Below are positions 19,176-28,224 of a DNA stretch of 64,000 nt, piece after piece (within the stretch, counting starts at the first letter, position 1; each line of letters begins with the position of its first letter). Source of the DNA: Krasilnikovia cinnamomea. Its GTDB lineage: Bacteria > Actinomycetota > Actinomycetes > Mycobacteriales > Micromonosporaceae. A model generated the notes under the pieces. It did not search any database and was not told the DNA's origin. It saw only the letters and a list, made by a program, of their open reading frames with translations. The stretch lies in NCBI RefSeq assembly GCF_004217545.1, contig NZ_SHKY01000001.1, positions 1,612,001-1,676,000 on the forward strand, read 5' to 3'. The translations under genes and the position numbers were made by a program.

Positions 19176-20192
19176 TCAGCCACCCGTCTCGGCGGCATCG
19201 CGCTCCGAGACGGTAGCGGCCTCGTTGTCCGGCCGGATGTCGATGCGCCATCCGGTCAGCCGGGCCGCCAGGCGGGCATTCTGCCCCTCGCGCCCGATCG
19301 CCAGCGAAAGCTGGAAGTCCGGGACGGTCACCCGTGCCGTCCGCGTCGCGGCGTCCACCACCTCGACCCGCAGCGCCTTGGCCGGTGACAGGGCGTTGCC
19401 GACGAACTGCGCCGGATCCTCCGACCAGTCGATGATGTCGATCTTCTCGCCGTGCAGCTCGCTCATCACGGCCCGAACCCGCTGGCCCATCGGACCGATA
19501 CAGGCGCCCTTGGCGTTCACCCCGGCCACCGTCGAGCGCACCGCGATCTTCGTACGGTGACCTGCCTCACGGGCGATCGCCGCGATCTCCACGGTGCCGT
19601 CGCCGATCTCCGGCACCTCCAGCCCGAACAGCTTCTTCACCAGCGCGGGGTGGGACCGGGACAGGGTGATCTGCGGGCCCCGGAAACCCTTCGCCACGTG
19701 CACCACCACGCAGCGGATCCGGGCACCGTGCTCGTACCGCTCGCCGGGGACCTGCTCGGACTGGGGCAGGATCGCCTCCAGCTTGCCCAGGTCGACGATG
19801 ACGATGCCCTTCTCGGCGCGCGCCGCGTCCGCCTGCACCACGCCGGTGACCAGGTCGCCGTCGCGGCCCGCGTACTCACCGAAGTGCTGCTCGTCGGTCG
19901 CCTCCCGCAGCCGCTGCAGGATGACCTGCTTGGCGGTCATGGCCGCGATGCGGCCGAAGTCGTGCGGGGTGTCGTCCCACTCGCGCACGATGTTGCCGTC
20001 CGCGTCCAGCTCCTGGGCCAGCACGGACGCCACCCCGGTCTTGCGGTCGATCTCCACCCGGGCGTGGCCCTCAGCCCCGTCCGTGTGCCGGTACGCGGTC
20101 AGCAGCGCGGTCTCGATCGCCGCGAGGATCGTGTCGAACGGGATCTCCCGCTCGCGCTCCAGGGCGCGCAGTGCCGCGAGGTCGATGTTCAC
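19176..20192 (-). CDS. nusA: Transcription termination/antitermination factor NusA
   Basis: 338 residues, the short actinobacterial form without the C-terminal acidic repeats. In order: N-terminal RNAP-binding domain ([17 protein letters not shown]), S1 domain ([25 protein letters not shown]), KH1 ([21 protein letters not shown]) and KH2 ([24 protein letters not shown]). NusA binds RNA polymerase and nascent RNA and modulates pausing and rRNA antitermination. Its ATG overlaps the rimP stop (ATGA), so the two are translationally coupled. Confidence 0.97.
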   Translation of the reverse strand: MNIDLAALRALEREREIPFDTILAAIETALLTAYRHTDGAEGHARVEIDRKTGVASVLAQELDADGNIVREWDDTPHDFGRIAAMTAKQVILQRLREATDEQHFGEYAGRDGDLVTGVVQADAARAEKGIVIVDLGKLEAILPQSEQVPGERYEHGARIRCVVVHVAKGFRGPQITLSRSHPALVKKLFGLEVPEIGDGTVEIAAIAREAGHRTKIAVRSTVAGVNAKGACIGPMGQRVRAVMSELHGEKIDIIDWSEDPAQFVGNALSPAKALRVEVVDAATRTARVTVPDFQLSLAIGREGQNARLAARLTGWRIDIRPDNEAATVSERDAAETGG

Positions 20193-20848
20193 CTCTGATC
20201 GCTCTCCCCATCCTCGTCGTCGTCATCGTCATCGTCGTCGTGGTCGAGGACGTCGTCGTCCGTGTCCTCGAACTCGGCCTCGGCCATCCGCTTGAACTCG
20301 ATCTGTACCCGCCCCGGACCGAGCTGGTCGTAGGGCAGCTCGCGGGCCGTGCCGTCCACGTCCATCACGACACGGGCGTCGTCGGCCGCGCTGACCCGTC
20401 CGGTCACCGCGCGGCCGGCCACCGTGACCGCCACCAGGCGTCCCACGTTGCGCCGCCAGTGCCGGGGGGCGGTCAGCGGGCGGTCCACGCCGGGCGAGCC
20501 GACCTCCAGCTGGTACTCCCCCGCCAGCAGCTCGCCCTCGGCCTCGTCGGCCGCGTCGAGCGCCGCGGAGATCTCCCGCGAAATCACGGCGACGTCGTCC
20601 AGGGCGATCCCGCCGTCCGCATCGACCAGCACCCGCAGCACGTGGCGGCGTCCGGCCCGGGACACGCTCACGTCCTCCAGGTCGTAGCCGGCCGCCGCGA
20701 CGACCGGCTCGATCACCGCGCGGACCCGGGCCCGGGCGGCGGCCAGGTCGACCCGCGGCGCGGCGGGACGGGGCTCGGCCGTGTCGCGGCCGCGCGCGCC
20801 GGAGCGACGGGTGCCCGGCCGGGCACCGGCACGGCCACGCTGGGTCAT
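20189..20848 (-). CDS. rimP: Ribosome maturation factor RimP
   Basis: 219 residues. RimP acts in 30S assembly. The core shows [45 protein letters not shown] and [20 protein letters not shown], all typical. An N-terminal extension of ~35 Arg/Ala-rich residues and a highly acidic C-terminal tail (a run of eight Asp then EDGESDQR) are additions. The ATG at 20848 has GAGGTG 6 bases upstream. It is the first gene of the rimP-nusA-ylxR-infB operon and overlaps nusA by four bases. Confidence 0.96.
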   Translation of the reverse strand: MTQRGRAGARPGTRRSGARGRDTAEPRPAAPRVDLAAARARVRAVIEPVVAAAGYDLEDVSVSRAGRRHVLRVLVDADGGIALDDVAVISREISAALDAADEAEGELLAGEYQLEVGSPGVDRPLTAPRHWRRNVGRLVAVTVAGRAVTGRVSAADDARVVMDVDGTARELPYDQLGPGRVQIEFKRMAEAEFEDTDDDVLDHDDDDDDDDEDGESDQR

Positions 20849-21058
20849 CGGACCCACCTCTCTGCTCGACCTGAGGGCGCGGGCGACCGTCCGCCGCGAA
20901 CGGCGCCATCGGCAAACACCGCTATCCGCCGGGCCGATTCCCGGCGGCTGCGCAGAGCGTAACGCGCCGACCGTGCCGGCCACCCGGCGCCGCTCCGAAT
21001 CGACATCATGCGCAGGTCCCCGGCCCGCACCCGGCCCGCACCGGGGCGCCTGGACCCG

Positions 21059-21559
21059 ATGGTGTTCACTTGCCCGGTGGACAGGACGGCGGTGAATGCG
21101 GGGCCGGGATACACCCGGCGCCGCCTGCTGGGCATGACCGCCGGCGCCGCCGTGGCCGCGAGCGCCCCGGCCGGCTGCGGCCTGTTCGACCGCGACCCCG
21201 AGCCCGCCCGGCCCGACCCGCTGCAACCCGTGCTGGACGAGGCCCTGCGACTGGCGGCCACGTACGACCGGGCCGCGCTCAGCCAGCCGGACCTCGCCAA
21301 ACGCCTCACCCCGCTGGCCGCGGACCATCGCGCCCACGCGGCCGCGCTGGCCACCCTGATCGGCGCCACCCTGCCGTCCGCCGCGCCGTCGGCGTCGGCG
21401 GACACCGGCGCGGCGCCCACCCTCGACGCGCTGCGCAAGGCCGAGCAGCAGGCCCAACGCACCGCGGCGGCGGCCTGCCGCCAGACCGACGCCGACCGGG
21501 CCGCGCTGCTCGGGTCGATCGCCGCGTGCCGGGCCGCCCACGCCGAGGCCCTGCGCTGA
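21059..21559 (+). CDS. Secreted ferritin-like lipoprotein candidate
   Basis: 166 residues from the ATG at 21059. The N-terminus carries a twin-arginine-like segment RRRLLG (residues 20-25), a hydrophobic alanine stretch and a lipobox-like APAGC (36-40), so it is probably exported and lipidated. The mature part is predicted to be two long alanine-rich helical hairpins (for example [18 protein letters not shown]), resembling the ferritin-like DUF4439 bundle of the next gene, though metal ligands are not obvious. It is divergent from rimP and 19 bases ahead of the DUF4439 gene. A GTG at 21077 is an alternative start. Function unknown. Confidence 0.7.
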   Translation: MVFTCPVDRTAVNAGPGYTRRRLLGMTAGAAVAASAPAGCGLFDRDPEPARPDPLQPVLDEALRLAATYDRAALSQPDLAKRLTPLAADHRAHAAALATLIGATLPSAAPSASADTGAAPTLDALRKAEQQAQRTAAAACRQTDADRAALLGSIAACRAAHAEALR

Positions 21560-21565
21560 CCGGGC

Positions 21566-21578
21566 TAGGGTGCGACGC
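21566..21578 (+). promoter_or_regulatory. Leaderless -10 box of the DUF4439 gene
   Basis: TAGGGT at 21566-21571, seven bases, then GTG at 21579; no RBS. Confidence 0.5.
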
Positions 21579-22001
21579 GTGAACGAGCAACTGGCCGGTG
21601 CGCTGGCCGCCGAGGAGGCGGCGATCTATGCGTACGGGACGATCGGGGTGCACCTGACCGACGACCGCGAGCTGGCCGATGCCCGGGCGGCCGAGGCGGT
21701 GCACCGGGACCGCCGGGACGCGCTGGTGACCCGGCTGGCCTCGGCCCAGGTCAGCCCCGCCCCCGCGCCGGCCGGGTACGCGCTGCCGTTCCCCGTGACC
21801 GACCGGGACAGCGCCCTCAAGCTGGCCATCCACGTGGAGGACGGCGTCGCGCAGGCGTGGCGCCCGATGCTGGCGGTAACCACCGCCGACGAGCGGTCCA
21901 CGGCCCTGGGCGCGCTGACCGACGCCGCGGTACGGGCCACCCGCTGGCGCCGCCACGCCGACGTCACGCCGCTCACCCTGCCCTTCCCCGGCCGCCCCTG
22001 A
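21579..22001 (+). CDS. DUF4439 ferritin-like protein
   Basis: 140 residues. The sequence [22 protein letters not shown], followed by [18 protein letters not shown] and a second pair of helices, matches the DUF4439 ferritin-like four-helix family; the paired Glu residues and the H-R-D-R-R-D segment sit where ferritin-like carboxylate and histidine ligands occur, but metal binding is inference. No signal peptide, so cytosolic, unlike the upstream lipoprotein candidate. The GTG at 21579 follows a TAGGGT box by 7 bases. DUF4439 proteins have no established function. Confidence 0.78.
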   Translation: MNEQLAGALAAEEAAIYAYGTIGVHLTDDRELADARAAEAVHRDRRDALVTRLASAQVSPAPAPAGYALPFPVTDRDSALKLAIHVEDGVAQAWRPMLAVTTADERSTALGALTDAAVRATRWRRHADVTPLTLPFPGRP

Positions 22002-22059
22002 GCCCCGCCTGCCCGTCCCCGGCCGCCGGATGGACCTTCCCCGTTCGGGCTCCGGCGGC

Positions 22060-22071
22060 GAGAATGACGCG
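22060..22071 (+). promoter_or_regulatory. Possible leaderless -10 box of the nucleotidyltransferase gene
   Basis: GAGAAT at 22060-22065, six bases, then GTG at 22072. It departs from TANNNT at its first base; no RBS is visible for this or for the alternative ATG at 22030. Confidence 0.35.
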
Positions 22072-22782
22072 GTGCCGCAGGACGAGTGGGATGCCGCCAA
22101 CCCGCGTGGACACCTCGCCACCCGCCTGCGGGACGTGATCGCGCGACGCTGGTCCGCCGAGGTGCGGGCGATCGGGGTGCACGGCTCCCTGGCGCACGGC
22201 GACGACACCGACGCGAGCGACGTCAACCTGGTCGTCGTCACGTACCGGTCCGGTGCGGGGCCGCGGCCCGCGCTGCGCCGCGTCGACGGCATCCTGGTGG
22301 ACCTCACCGTGCTCACCGCCGACGAGGGCCTGCGTCAGGCCCGGGACCTGACCGCGGACTGGCCGCTGATCGCCGACCGGTACGTCACCAGCCGCGCGCT
22401 GCACGACCCGCACGGCTGGTTCGCGGCGCAACGCGACGCCCACCTGAGCCGGCTGGCCGAGAGCCGCCCCGCGGAGTTCAGCGGCCTGGCCCGGCGCAAC
22501 TGGTGCCGCGCGTCGGCGGCGCACGCCCGCGCGGTCCACCTCGCCCAGTGGTACGAGACCGACGCCGCCCTGCTGCTGATGGCCGAGGCCCGGCTGCATG
22601 CCGCGCTGGTGGCGGGGCTGCTGAGCCGCACGTACTTCCGCAACCGCGCCGACGCGGTGCGCCGGACCGGGCTCGGGGGCGCGGACATGACCGAGCTGAG
22701 CGCCGTGCTCAAGTCGCAGGCCGAGGAGCTCACCGCCCGGGGCCGCCCGGTCGACGGCAGCCTCGCCGCGCTGTTCGAGTGA
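22072..22782 (+). CDS. Nucleotidyltransferase-domain protein
   Basis: 236 residues. The N-terminal domain has HGSLAHGDDTDASDVNLVVV (residues 37-56), the G-S-x8-9-S-D pattern of the DNA polymerase beta-like nucleotidyltransferase superfamily (MNT/KNT-type), with a third acidic residue in DGILVDLTVL. The rest is helical, HEPN-like in appearance (NWCRASAAHARAVHLAQWYETDAALLL). The family includes antibiotic adenylyltransferases and toxin-neutralising MNT proteins; nothing here selects among them. An ATG at 22030 is an alternative start. It converges on the VIT1-like gene, with stops 8 bases apart. Confidence 0.8.
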   Translation: MPQDEWDAANPRGHLATRLRDVIARRWSAEVRAIGVHGSLAHGDDTDASDVNLVVVTYRSGAGPRPALRRVDGILVDLTVLTADEGLRQARDLTADWPLIADRYVTSRALHDPHGWFAAQRDAHLSRLAESRPAEFSGLARRNWCRASAAHARAVHLAQWYETDAALLLMAEARLHAALVAGLLSRTYFRNRADAVRRTGLGGADMTELSAVLKSQAEELTARGRPVDGSLAALFE

Positions 22783-22789
22783 ATCCGGG

Positions 22790-23500
22790 TCAGGTGACTC
22801 CGACGCCGATCAGGGTGCCGATCACGTACGTCGCGCCGGCCGCCGCCGCGCCCAGCAGCAGTTGCCGCAGCCCGCTGCGCCACCACGGGGTGCTGGTGAA
22901 CCGGGACACCACCGCGCCCGCCGCGAACAGCCCGGCCCCGCCCACGGTCAGCGCCAGCGCCAGGCTGTCGAATCCGAGCAGGTACGTCAGCAGTGGCACC
23001 ACGGCGCCCACGCAGAAGCACAGGAACGAGGAGACCGCCGCGGTCCACGGGCTGGGCAGTTCGTCGGGGACCACGCCCAGCTCCTCCTGGGCGTGCACCC
23101 GCAGCGCCTGCTCCGGGTGGGCCTTGAGGACGTCGGCCACCTGGCGGGCCAGCGTTTCCGGCAGGCCCCGCGCGGTCCACGTACGGATCAGCTCCTGGGC
23201 CTCGCCCTCCGGGTTGACCCGCAGCTCGTGCAGCTCCTTGCGCAGCTCCGCGGCGACCTGGTCGTTCTGCGTCCGGACGCTGGTGTACTCGCCGAGGCCC
23301 ATCGAGATCGCGCCCGCGACCAGGCCGGCGACGCCGGTGAGGATCAGCGTGTGCCGGTCGACCCCGCCGCCGCCCACGCCGGCGATCAGCGCGATGTTGG
23401 TGACCAGGCCGTCCATGGCGCCGAACGTGGCCGCACGCAGCCACCCGCCGGAGACGTCGGCGTGGTGGTGTTCCCGCAGCGCGGCCGGTGATTCCGTCAC
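22790..23500 (-). CDS. VIT1/CCC1-family membrane transporter
   Basis: 236 residues. The protein starts with [36 protein letters not shown], the VIT1 signature in which the first membrane helix contains FGxxDGLVTN. Helix 2 carries [16 protein letters not shown], and a cytosolic Glu-rich linker leads to three C-terminal helices. The family moves Fe2+ or Mn2+ out of the cytosol. The GTG at 23500 overlaps the map stop (GTGA), so the gene is translationally coupled to map. A nearby ferritin-like gene makes iron handling a plausible theme, but that is inference. Confidence 0.88.
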   Translation of the reverse strand: MTESPAALREHHHADVSGGWLRAATFGAMDGLVTNIALIAGVGGGGVDRHTLILTGVAGLVAGAISMGLGEYTSVRTQNDQVAAELRKELHELRVNPEGEAQELIRTWTARGLPETLARQVADVLKAHPEQALRVHAQEELGVVPDELPSPWTAAVSSFLCFCVGAVVPLLTYLLGFDSLALALTVGGAGLFAAGAVVSRFTSTPWWRSGLRQLLLGAAAAGATYVIGTLIGVGVT

Positions 23501-24354
23501 GGCAGGGTGAGGATCTCGTGCCCGTCCTCGGTCACCACGAGGGTGTGCTCGAACTGGGCGGTCCACTTTCGATCCTTCGTGACGACGGTCCAGCCGTCGC
23601 GCCACATCTCGTAGTCGTGGGTGCCGAGGGTGATCATCGGCTCGATGGTGAAGGTCATGCCCGGCTCCATCACGGTGTCCAGGCTGGGGTTGTCGTAGTG
23701 CGGCACGTACAGGCCCGAGTGGAACGCCTCACCGATGCCGTGGCCGGTGAAGTCGCGCACGACGCCGTAGCCGAAGCGGCGGGCGTACGCCTCGATGACC
23801 CGGCCGATGGCGTTGATCGGGCGGCCCGGGGCGACCGCCCGGATGCCGCGCATCATGGCCTCGTGGGTGCGCTCGACCAGTAGCCGCACGTCCTCGCTGA
23901 CCGCGCCGACGCAGAACGTCGCGTCGGTGTCGCCGTGCACCCCGTTCAGGAACGCGGTGACGTCGACGTTGATGATGTCGCCGTCCTCCAGCACGGTGGT
24001 GTCCGGGATGCCGTGGCAGATCACCTCGTTCAGGGAGGTGCAGCACGACTTGGGGAAGCCCTTGTAGCCCAGCGTCGACGGGTAGGCGCCGTGGTCGCAG
24101 AGGAACTCGTGCACCACCTTGTCGATCTCGTCGGTGGTGACCCCGGGCTTGCAGTGCTCGCCCGCGAGCTGGGTGGCCTGTGCGGCGAGCCGCCCGGCGA
24201 CGCGCATCTTCTCGATCGTCTCCGGGGTCTGCACGTGGGAGCCGCGCCATGGCTGCGGGCGCTTCTTGCCCACGTACTCGGGGCGCGCGATGTGCTGCGG
24301 CACGGCCCGCCAGGGCGACAGCTTTCCCGGTTGCAGAGGAGCCCGAACGGTCAT
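23497..24354 (-). CDS. map: Methionine aminopeptidase, type I
   Basis: 285 residues; removes N-terminal methionine from nascent proteins. Metal ligands are visible: the two aspartates in [20 protein letters not shown], the histidine in [10 protein letters not shown], and the glutamates in EPMITLG and [12 protein letters not shown]. The N-terminal ~40 residues with PWRG...K(R)PQP are the SH3-binding-like extension found in the actinobacterial MapB type. The ATG at 24354 lies 6 bases after a TAGGCT box, which indicates a leaderless mRNA. It overlaps the VIT1-like gene by four bases. Confidence 0.96.
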   Translation of the reverse strand: MTVRAPLQPGKLSPWRAVPQHIARPEYVGKKRPQPWRGSHVQTPETIEKMRVAGRLAAQATQLAGEHCKPGVTTDEIDKVVHEFLCDHGAYPSTLGYKGFPKSCCTSLNEVICHGIPDTTVLEDGDIINVDVTAFLNGVHGDTDATFCVGAVSEDVRLLVERTHEAMMRGIRAVAPGRPINAIGRVIEAYARRFGYGVVRDFTGHGIGEAFHSGLYVPHYDNPSLDTVMEPGMTFTIEPMITLGTHDYEMWRDGWTVVTKDRKWTAQFEHTLVVTEDGHEILTLP

Positions 24355-24366
24355 GGCGACAGCCTA
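24355..24366 (-). promoter_or_regulatory. Leaderless -10 box of map
   Basis: Minus-strand TAGGCT (24366-24361), six bases (GTCGCC), then ATG. No RBS. Confidence 0.55.
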
Positions 24367-24457
24367 TCGCCGCGTTCCCCGGCGAACGGGTGACCGGGGG
24401 CCTCGCACCGCCAGCCCGCACCCCGCCAGGTTTCAGACCGCATGGTGGCAATCGGCC

Positions 24458-25213
24458 TCAGGCGGCGAGGCGGCGGGGCGGCGTGGCGAGTCCGGAGCGC
24501 TCGGCGGCCGCGGCCACGAGCGCGGCGAACACCCGCAGGTCGGTGGTCCGCTCGGGATGCCACTGCACGCCGAGGGCGAAGCTCCGCTCCGGGTCCTCGA
24601 TGATCTCGACGACCCGGTCGTCGGGGCACCAGCCGACCGCGGTGAACGAGCCCGGGTCGTCGACGGCCTGGTGGTGGAAGGAGTTCACGGTGAGGCGCCC
24701 GCCCAGCTCGGCGTGTGCCCGCGAGCCGGGCTGCACGACCACGTCGTGGCGCCCGAACGCGGCCGAGTCCGCCGCGAGGGGGTCGGTGCCGGCGGCGGCC
24801 CGGTGCCGGTCGTCGCCGATCAGGTCGGGCAGGTGCTGGTGCAGGCTGCCGCCCCCGGCGACCGCCATCACCTGCATGCCGCGGCAGATGCCCAGGATCG
24901 GCACGTCCTGCTCCAGGGCGGCCTTGGTGAGCAGCAGTTCGCTGCGGTCGCGGACCGCGTCGACCTCCGTGGCGGGGTGCCGTTTCGCCCCCCAGTACGC
25001 GGGGTCGACGTCGCCGCCGCCGGAGAGGACGAGGCCGTCGAGGGACTCCAGCACGTCGCTGTCGGGCTCGTCGGGGGTGATCAGCACAGCGCGGCCGCCG
25101 GAGGCGTGCACCGCTCGTACGTAGGTCATCGGAAGCATCCCGGCCAGAAGATCATTGGAGCCGTACTGGACCTGCTGCGCGTACGCGGTCAGTCCGATCA
25201 GTGGCCTGCGCAT
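24458..25213 (-). CDS. Class-I glutamine amidotransferase-like hydrolase (PuuD-type, C26 peptidase)
   Basis: 251 residues. The nucleophile elbow GICRGMQVMAV and the C-terminal GVQWHPE give the Cys-His-Glu triad of C26 gamma-glutamyl hydrolases, and FHHQAVDDPGSF is the typical PuuD substrate loop. Such enzymes release the free acid from gamma-glutamyl conjugates such as gamma-glutamyl-GABA. The ATG at 25213 has GAGGAGG about 10 bases upstream. It is the last gene of the amine cluster and a paralogue of the next gene upstream (25270-25956); having two such hydrolases side by side is unusual. Confidence 0.88.
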   Translation of the reverse strand: MRRPLIGLTAYAQQVQYGSNDLLAGMLPMTYVRAVHASGGRAVLITPDEPDSDVLESLDGLVLSGGGDVDPAYWGAKRHPATEVDAVRDRSELLLTKAALEQDVPILGICRGMQVMAVAGGGSLHQHLPDLIGDDRHRAAAGTDPLAADSAAFGRHDVVVQPGSRAHAELGGRLTVNSFHHQAVDDPGSFTAVGWCPDDRVVEIIEDPERSFALGVQWHPERTTDLRVFAALVAAAAERSGLATPPRRLAA

Positions 25214-25269
25214 CCGGTGACTGCCTCCTCTTCCCTCAAGTGTGCGTATCGTCCGCTCATCGCGAAGCC

Positions 25270-25956
25270 TTAGCCGCCCGCGGCATCGATCAGCGCCCCG
25301 AAGAGGCGCTTGTCGCGGATCACCTCCGGGTGCCACTGCACCCCCAGCAGGAACCGGCGGGCCGGGTCCTCCACGGTCTCGGGCAGGCCGTCCGGGGCCC
25401 GGCCGGTCACCAGGAGGGTCCCGGGGTCGGCCACCCCCTGATGGTGGTAGCAGTGGATCTCCGCCTCGTCGCCGAGCAGCCCGGCGATCCGGCTGCCGTC
25501 GGCGAAGGCGGCGGTGTGGGTGCCGTACACCCCGGGGGCGGGGCGGTGCCGCTCGTGGCCCAGGACGTCCGGCAGGTGCTGGTGCAGGGTGCCGCCCGCG
25601 GCGACCGTGAGCAGCTGCATGCCCCGGCACACGCCCAGGACCGGCAGGTCGCGCTCCAGCGCGGCGCGGGCCAGCAGCAGCTCGGCGCCGTCGCGGTCGG
25701 GGCGGGTGTCGGTCAGCGGTTCCGGCTCGGCGCCGTACAGCTGCGGGCCGAGGTCGGCGCCGCCGCTGAGGACGAGACCATGCAGCGCCCGCAGGACATC
25801 GGCGTCCAGGTCGTCCGGGGGCAGCAGGACCGCCCGGCCACCGGCCAGGGTCACTGCCTCGACGTACGCCTGCGGCACGAGCGCGGTGGGCAGATCGTGC
25901 CAGACCCCCCAGGACGCGGGTTCCACATAGGTCGTCACGCCGATCAACGGGCGCAT
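25270..25956 (-). CDS. Class-I glutamine amidotransferase-like hydrolase (PuuD-type, second copy)
   Basis: 228 residues. The nucleophile region GVCRGMQLLTV, the loop CYHHQGVADPG and GVQWHPE match the C26 gamma-glutamyl hydrolase family. It is shorter than its downstream paralogue at both ends. A TAGGGT box 6 bases before the ATG suggests its own leaderless promoter within the cluster, so the two hydrolases may be made under different conditions. Likely role: removal of glutamate from the gamma-glutamylated product at the end of the amine route. Confidence 0.87.
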   Translation of the reverse strand: MRPLIGVTTYVEPASWGVWHDLPTALVPQAYVEAVTLAGGRAVLLPPDDLDADVLRALHGLVLSGGADLGPQLYGAEPEPLTDTRPDRDGAELLLARAALERDLPVLGVCRGMQLLTVAAGGTLHQHLPDVLGHERHRPAPGVYGTHTAAFADGSRIAGLLGDEAEIHCYHHQGVADPGTLLVTGRAPDGLPETVEDPARRFLLGVQWHPEVIRDKRLFGALIDAAGG

Positions 25957-25968
25957 TGTTTCACCCTA
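25957..25968 (-). promoter_or_regulatory. Leaderless -10 box of the second PuuD-type gene
   Basis: TAGGGT on the minus strand (25968-25963), six bases, then ATG at 25956. It lies in an AT-richer patch (25950-25990). Confidence 0.5.
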
Positions 25969-26018
25969 GCCATCTCAAGTTTCGGTTTTCACCCGGCGAA
26001 CGGGTGAACCGGGGGTCG

Positions 26019-26783
26019 TCAAAGCGGGGTGACGTACGCGCCCGTGATGCCGCCGTCGACGACGAACTGGGCGGCCGTCATGAACGACGCGTCATCGCTG
26101 GCCAGGAATGCCACCGCGGCGGCGATCTCGTCCGGTTCGGCGAACCGGCCCATGGGCACGTGCACGAGGCGGCGCGCGGCCCGCTCCGGATCCTTGGCGA
26201 ACAGCTCCAGCAGCAGCGGGGTGGCGACCGGGCCGGGGCACAGCGCGTTGACCCGGATGCCCTCGCGGGCGAACTGGACGCCGAGCTCGCGGGTCATCGC
26301 CAGCACCCCGCCCTTGCTGGCGGTGTACGCAATCTGCGAGGTGGCAGCTCCCATCAGCGCCACGAACGACGCCGTGTTGATGATCGAGCCCTTGCCCTGG
26401 CGCTGCATGTGCGGGATCGCGTACTTGCAGCACAGGTAGACGCTGGTGGTGTTGATCCGCAGTACCCGTTCCCACGCGTCCAGGCCGGTGACCAGGATCG
26501 AGTCGTCGTCGGGCGGGGAAATTCCGGCGTTGTTGAACGCGATGTCGACCCGTCCGTGCCGCTGCGCCACGCCGTCGAACAGCTCCCGTACGGAATCCTC
26601 GTGGCTGACGTCGCAGGCGACGAAGTCGCCGCCGACCTCCTTGGCCGCGGCCGTGCCGGCCTCCTCGGAGATGTCGGCGCAGACCACCTTGGCACCCTCG
26701 GCGGCGAAGCGCCGCGCGGTGGCCAAGCCGATCCCGCTACCCGCCCCGGTGATCACGGCGACCCTGTCCTGCAATCTCTGCAC
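26019..26783 (-). CDS. SDR-family alcohol dehydrogenase
   Basis: 254 residues, the classical SDR length. Cofactor loop TGAGSGIG at residues 12-19, the FNNAG motif near 83-87, catalytic Ser in SIINTASF, and Y153-x3-K157 in AYTASKGG. CADIS after strand 2 (D at the end of beta2) favours NAD+. The GTG at 26783 has AAAGGAA 7 bases upstream. It sits 37 bases after the aldehyde dehydrogenase gene in the same direction. In a gamma-glutamylation pathway it could oxidise a gamma-glutamyl-linked alcohol to the aldehyde; that role is inferred from context. Confidence 0.9.
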   Translation of the reverse strand: MQRLQDRVAVITGAGSGIGLATARRFAAEGAKVVCADISEEAGTAAAKEVGGDFVACDVSHEDSVRELFDGVAQRHGRVDIAFNNAGISPPDDDSILVTGLDAWERVLRINTTSVYLCCKYAIPHMQRQGKGSIINTASFVALMGAATSQIAYTASKGGVLAMTRELGVQFAREGIRVNALCPGPVATPLLLELFAKDPERAARRLVHVPMGRFAEPDEIAAAVAFLASDDASFMTAAQFVVDGGITGAYVTPL

Positions 26784-26820
26784 GCGCGGTTCCTTTCCCG
26801 AAGATGAGCACATCGGACGA

Positions 26821-28173
26821 TCAACTGTCGGCGAGAAAGACGTTCTTCGTGTCGGTGAACGACAGCAGCGCGTCGGGCCCGAGTTCCCGGCCCAGCCCGG
26901 ACTCCTTCATCCCGCCGAACGGGGTCCAGTACCGCACCGACGAGTGGCTGTTGACGCTGAGGTTGCCCGAGTCCACCGCGCGGCTCACCCGCAGCGCCCG
27001 GCCGAGGTCGCGGGTCCAGATCGAGCCGGACAGCCCGTACGCGGTGTCGTTGGCCAGCCGCACGGCCTCCTCCTCGTCGCGGAACGGCAGCACGGACAGC
27101 ACCGGGCCGAACACCTCCTCGCGCCAGTGCCGGTCGGCGGTCGAGCGGGCCAGCAGCACGGTCGGCGGGAACCACCACCCGTCGCCGTCCGGCGCGCTGC
27201 CGGTGAACGCGACGTCCGCGCCTTCGACGTAGCCGGCCACGCTGGTGCGCTGCCCGGCGGAGATCAGCGGACCCATCTCGGCGTCCGGCGACGCCGGGTC
27301 GAGGACCCGGAACGCCTTGACCGCGGGTTCCAGCAGGGCGAGAAACCTGTCGTACACGGAATCCTGGACGAGCAGCCGCGACCGTGCGCAGCAGTCCTGG
27401 CCCGCGTTGTCGAAGACCGAGCCCGGCGCGGACGCGGCGGCCCGTTCCAGGTCGGCGTCCGCGAAGACGATGTTGGCGCTCTTGCCGCCGAGCTCCAGGG
27501 TCACCCGCTTCACCTGGTCGGCGCAGCCCGCCATGATGGACTTGCCGACCTGCGTGGAGCCGGTGAAGCACACCTTGCGCACCGCGGGATGGGTGACGAA
27601 CCGCTGCCCGACCACGCTGCCCTTGCCCGGCAGCACGGTGAAGACCCCGTCCGGCAGCCCCGCCTCGCGGCCCAGCTCACCGAGCCGGATCGCGGTCAGC
27701 GGGGTCAGTTCGGCCGGTTTGAGCACGACGGTGTTGCCCGCCGCGAGCGCGGGCGCGAAACCCCAGCCCGCGATCGGCATCGGGAAGTTCCACGGCACGA
27801 TGATCCCGACCACGCCGAGCGGCTCGTGCAACGTCACGTCCAGCCCGCCCGCGACCGGGATCTGCCGCCCGGTCAGCCGTTCCGGTGCGCCCGCGTAGTA
27901 GTCGAGCACGTCGCGGACGTTGCCGGCCTCCCAGCGCGCGTTGCCGACGGTGTGCCCCGCGTTGCGCACCTCCAGCTCCGCCAGCTCGTCGAGGTGCGCG
28001 TCGACCAGCGCGGCGAAGCGGCGCAACAGCCGCGCCCGGTCCCCGGGCGCGACCTGCCGCCACCCGGCGAAAGCGCGCTGCGCACTGTCGATCGCGGCAT
28101 CGGTCTCGGCCAGGCCACACGAGGGTACGGACGTCAGCACCGCACCAGTCGCCGGATTGATCACGTCAGTCAA
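26821..28173 (-). CDS. NAD(P)+-dependent aldehyde dehydrogenase
   Basis: 450 residues. All key ALDH elements are present: PWNFPMPIAGW near residue 127, the FTGSTQVG cofactor loop at 203-210, general base E227 in LELGGKSAN, nucleophile in GQDCC (261-262), and EEVFGPVLSVLPF. Related to gamma-aminobutyraldehyde/PuuC-type enzymes. It lies between the GS-like ligase and the SDR, so it probably oxidises the gamma-glutamylated aldehyde to the acid that the PuuD-type hydrolases then cleave. It is slightly shorter than many family members, because the N-terminus begins at the INPATG strand. Confidence 0.92.
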   Translation of the reverse strand: MTDVINPATGAVLTSVPSCGLAETDAAIDSAQRAFAGWRQVAPGDRARLLRRFAALVDAHLDELAELEVRNAGHTVGNARWEAGNVRDVLDYYAGAPERLTGRQIPVAGGLDVTLHEPLGVVGIIVPWNFPMPIAGWGFAPALAAGNTVVLKPAELTPLTAIRLGELGREAGLPDGVFTVLPGKGSVVGQRFVTHPAVRKVCFTGSTQVGKSIMAGCADQVKRVTLELGGKSANIVFADADLERAAASAPGSVFDNAGQDCCARSRLLVQDSVYDRFLALLEPAVKAFRVLDPASPDAEMGPLISAGQRTSVAGYVEGADVAFTGSAPDGDGWWFPPTVLLARSTADRHWREEVFGPVLSVLPFRDEEEAVRLANDTAYGLSGSIWTRDLGRALRVSRAVDSGNLSVNSHSSVRYWTPFGGMKESGLGRELGPDALLSFTDTKNVFLADS

Positions 28174-28224
28174 GGGGTCTCCTCCACGCCGAGTGCGGGC
28201 CAGCCGATCCTGGCACGCCGCGCG

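Noticed and set aside
19094..19198. Longer YlxR start at 19198
   Set aside because: It overlaps nusA, and the extra residues do not resemble YlxR.
22072..22782. MNT/HEPN toxin-antitoxin module
   Set aside because: The nucleotidyltransferase stands alone; no separate HEPN gene is adjacent and the C-terminal helical part is in the same protein.
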